From Mucilaginibacter xinganensis (GTDB taxonomy: Bacteria > Bacteroidota > Bacteroidia > Sphingobacteriales > Sphingobacteriaceae): a stretch of 64,000 nucleotides of DNA. The DNA is taken from contig NZ_CP022743.1 of the NCBI RefSeq assembly GCF_002257585.1, forward strand, positions 2,046,001-2,110,000. The letters are read 5' to 3'. Under the pieces are notes generated by a model. That model was not told the DNA's origin. It saw nothing but the letters and a program-made list of their open reading frames with translations, and searched no databases. How positions within the stretch are numbered: the first letter of the stretch is position 1; every line of letters begins with the position of its first letter. A program made the position numbers and the translations under genes. Shown here one piece after another: positions 62,248-64,000 of the stretch.

Positions 62248-63618
62248 CTACACCGACAACTCTGCGAAATATTTGTGAAATAAAGGAATTGTTTCAATCC
62301 CTTTGTAATAATTAAAGATGTCGTACTTTTCGTTGGGTGAATGTAATGCGTCGCTGTCAAGGCCAAAGCCCATCAATACGGTTTTGATGCCCAGCTCCGC
62401 TTCAAACAAAGCAACAATAGGAATACTACCGCCGCCCCGGGTTGGGATTGGATCTTTTCCAAATGACTCTTTTATCGCTTTTTGGGCTGCTTTATAAGCT
62501 ATGCTATCAGTTGGAGTAACAACAGGTTCTCCGCCATGGTGAGGGGTAACTTTAACCTTAACTGATGCAGGGGCTATCTTTTCAAAATGGTCTGTGAATA
62601 GTTTTGTTATCTCGTCTGAAACCTGGTTGGGCACCAATCTCATAGAGATTTTTGCAAATGCTTTTGATGGCAGCACAGTTTTGGCGCCCTCGCCAATATA
62701 GCCACCCCAAATTCCATTTACTTCAAGCGTAGGACGGGTTCCTGTGCGTTCAAGTGTACTGTAACCTTTTTCGCCCCACAGTTCCTCAACTTCCAAGTCC
62801 TTTTTATATTCTGTTTCGCTGTAAGGCGCTTCGTTTATTGCATTACGCTCTGCATTTGTTAACTCAATTACCTTATCATAAAAGCCGGGAATAGCGACAT
62901 GGTTATTTTCATCATGTAAGGATGCAATCATTTTAGCCAGGATAGTTGCCGGGTTAGCTACTGCGCCCCCGTACACACCCGAATGCAGATCGCGATTTGG
63001 GCCGGTTACTTCAACTTCCAGGTATGAAAGCCCTCTTAAACCAGTTTCAAGCGACGGGTTTTCCATGCTGATCATAGAAGTATCAGAAATCAACACCACA
63101 TCGGCCTTTAACCTGTTTTTATTCTGTTTTACAAATATGCCCAGGTTATTTGAACCAACTTCTTCTTCACCCTCTATCATAAATTTGATATTGCAGGGCA
63201 GGGTATTGGTTTGAATCATTAATTCAAACGCCTTAACGTGCATATAAAATTGCCCTTTGTCATCGCAGGCACCCCTGGCGTAAATTTTGCCATCGCGAAC
63301 TGTAGGTTCAAATGGAGGAGTTTTCCAAAGCTCAAGTGGATCTGGAGGCTGCACATCGTAATGACCGTACACTAATACAGTTGGTTTTGATGAATCAATT
63401 ATTTTTTCGCCATATACAATGGGATAACCCGCAGTTTGACAAACTTCAACATGGTCAGCCCCTGACTCTCGCAGTTTGTCAGCCACAAATTCAGCTGTTT
63501 TTAATACTTCGGGTTTATATTTAGGATCGGCACTTACGGATGGGAAACGCAGGAGTGCGAATAATTCTTCTAATAAGCGCTCTTTGTTCTGCTCAACATA
63601 CTCTTTTATAAGCTGCAT
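62248..63618 (-). CDS. M20-family dipeptidase
   Basis: A 456-aa zinc-dependent metallopeptidase. The metal site is HYD in VYGHYDVQPPDP (His86), bridging Asp119 in ARGACDDKGQ, and the general base Glu in IEGEEEVGS (151-153). DLHSGVYGG and a late ALHSPNEKYDI complete the M20 set. Length and motifs fit the M20 dipeptidases (CNDP-like) that cleave Xaa-His or general dipeptides in the cytoplasm. ATG at 63616-63618, with a TATATTTG box 16 bases further upstream. Confidence 0.93.
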   Translation of the reverse strand: MQLIKEYVEQNKERLLEELFALLRFPSVSADPKYKPEVLKTAEFVADKLRESGADHVEVCQTAGYPIVYGEKIIDSSKPTVLVYGHYDVQPPDPLELWKTPPFEPTVRDGKIYARGACDDKGQFYMHVKAFELMIQTNTLPCNIKFMIEGEEEVGSNNLGIFVKQNKNRLKADVVLISDTSMISMENPSLETGLRGLSYLEVEVTGPNRDLHSGVYGGAVANPATILAKMIASLHDENNHVAIPGFYDKVIELTNAERNAINEAPYSETEYKKDLEVEELWGEKGYSTLERTGTRPTLEVNGIWGGYIGEGAKTVLPSKAFAKISMRLVPNQVSDEITKLFTDHFEKIAPASVKVKVTPHHGGEPVVTPTDSIAYKAAQKAIKESFGKDPIPTRGGGSIPIVALFEAELGIKTVLMGFGLDSDALHSPNEKYDIFNYYKGIETIPLFHKYFAELSV

Positions 63619-63634
63619 AATTATTAATTTGAAG

Positions 63635-63642
63635 CAAATATA
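63635..63642 (-). promoter_or_regulatory. Putative -7 promoter box for the M20 dipeptidase gene
   Basis: Minus-strand TATATTTG followed by C matches TAnnTTTG, 16 bases before the ATG. Confidence 0.5.
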
Positions 63643-63744
63643 AGATTTGTTAGATGAGAAAGAATAAGAGGGAAGGGTTAGGATTAAAATTCGCTTATCC
63701 TCAGGTACTAACTACGGAAAATTATACAAGAATTCGGTACATAA

Positions 63745-63795
63745 CAAAAAAAGTCACATGCTTAACTGAAAAATTCTCTCAGTTGAGCATATGAC
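63745..63795 (-). terminator. Strong terminator after the 11-residue-repeat gene
   Basis: Arms gtcacatgcttaactga (63753-63769) and tcagttgagcatatgac (63779-63795) pair over 17 positions with one G-T pair and one mismatch; on the minus strand the stem is followed by T7. It lies 23 bases beyond the stop codon of the repeat gene. Confidence 0.88.
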
Positions 63796-63818
63796 GCAAT
63801 AATATTAGAAAACAACAA

Positions 63819-64000
63819 CTACAGTGTGTTATCGTTCAGGTCGCCTGTACCAACAGTTCTTTTGTCGTTCAGGTCACCGGTACCAACAGTTCTTTTGTCG
63901 TTCAGGTCACCAGTACCAACAGTTCTTTTGTCGTTCAGGTCACCAGTACCAACAGTTCTTTTGTCGTTCAGGTCACCAGTACCAACAGTTCTTTTGTCGT
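63819..64000 (-). CDS. Protein with tandem 11-residue repeats, partial (N-terminus outside window)
   Basis: The visible 59 C-terminal residues are five perfect copies of DKRTVGTGDLN followed by DNTL and a TAG stop (63819-63821). The gene continues past the right edge, so the number of repeats and any leader or signal peptide are unknown. The encoding 33-bp units differ at three positions, all synonymous (GGC/GGT for Gly, ACA/ACC/ACT for Thr). The strong terminator downstream supports real expression. I do not recognise the family. Possibilities are a multi-core ribosomally made peptide precursor (the unit has two Thr, a Lys and two Asp, the residue types linked in graspetides) or a repetitive surface protein. 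Confidence 0.75.
   Translation of the reverse strand, partial: DKRTVGTGDLNDKRTVGTGDLNDKRTVGTGDLNDKRTVGTGDLNDKRTVGTGDLNDNTL
63833..64000. repeat. Tandem 33-bp repeat array
   Basis: Five head-to-tail 33-bp units (63833-63865, 63866-63898, 63899-63931, 63932-63964, 63965-63997) and the start of a sixth. Units 3-5 are identical; units 1 and 2 carry silent changes. The repeats are contiguous without spacers. Confidence 0.95.

Noticed and set aside
63833..64000. The 33-bp tandem repeats as a CRISPR array
   Set aside because: There are no spacers: units are contiguous, in frame, and end in a stop codon followed by a terminator.

Overview
The window looks like a chromosome segment of a Bacteroidetes species, most likely family Sphingobacteriaceae (Mucilaginibacter/Pedobacter-like). 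The reasons are a Rho with a long N-terminal insertion, a SusC/SusD/SusE locus, DUF4290, DUF2807 and DUF2795 proteins, promoters with the Bacteroidetes -7 box TAnnTTTG, no consistent Shine-Dalgarno sequences, and moderate AT-richness. No rRNA, tRNA, insertion sequence or CRISPR array was seen. Species assignment is inference.

Layout. 1-12.1 kb is mostly minus-strand housekeeping: the end of pssA, rho, a plus-strand pyrF, an FMN-binding stress protein, a DnaQ/GIY-YIG fusion nuclease, yidC with pyrG, kdsB with a deoxynucleoside kinase, and trpS. 12.2-14.9 kb holds two tandem PlsC-type acyltransferases, gatC and a LolD/MacB-type ATPase. 14.9-20 kb is accessory: a 55-residue Cys-rich peptide with a double-glycine leader (too short for ordinary ORF calling), an unknown protein, an M48 protease, an unknown exported protein and a GH19 chitinase. 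20-30 kb has PduO-type adenosyltransferase, a DUF2795 protein, a 48-aa membrane protein, ispD, queA, a MacB-like permease, a four-PAS hybrid histidine kinase and citrate synthase. 29.8-40.5 kb is a susCDE locus beside a secreted esterase and a TolB-amidohydrolase fusion, with a perfect 26-bp palindrome in front of the esterase. 40.6-42.5 kb is recQ.

43-48.5 kb contains four DUF2807 (head-GIN) exported proteins. Three are close paralogues, each behind an identical ECF-sigma-like promoter (GTAAC-N16-CGTC), and they are interleaved with convergent minus-strand genes; the third copy has a one-base frameshift. 48.6-64 kb holds a dihaem cytochrome c, the tig-clpP-clpX cluster, AMP nucleosidase, a cystathionine beta-synthase-like enzyme, an LTA-synthase-family sulfatase, an ArnT-like glycosyltransferase, murA (with Asp in place of the fosfomycin-target Cys), DUF4290 and an M20 dipeptidase.

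The window ends inside a minus-strand gene encoding at least five identical copies of the 11-residue unit DKRTVGTGDLN. The copies differ only at synonymous third positions, and the gene is followed by a strong terminator. It is the best candidate for an undescribed system; a multi-core modified-peptide precursor is one hypothesis. The GG-leader peptide at 15 kb is a second peptide candidate. Whatever modifies or exports either peptide is not visible here.

Several intergenic gaps hold nested inverted repeats that probably act as terminators. Some share AGTCCGAAAG-like ends and look like a dispersed repeat family.
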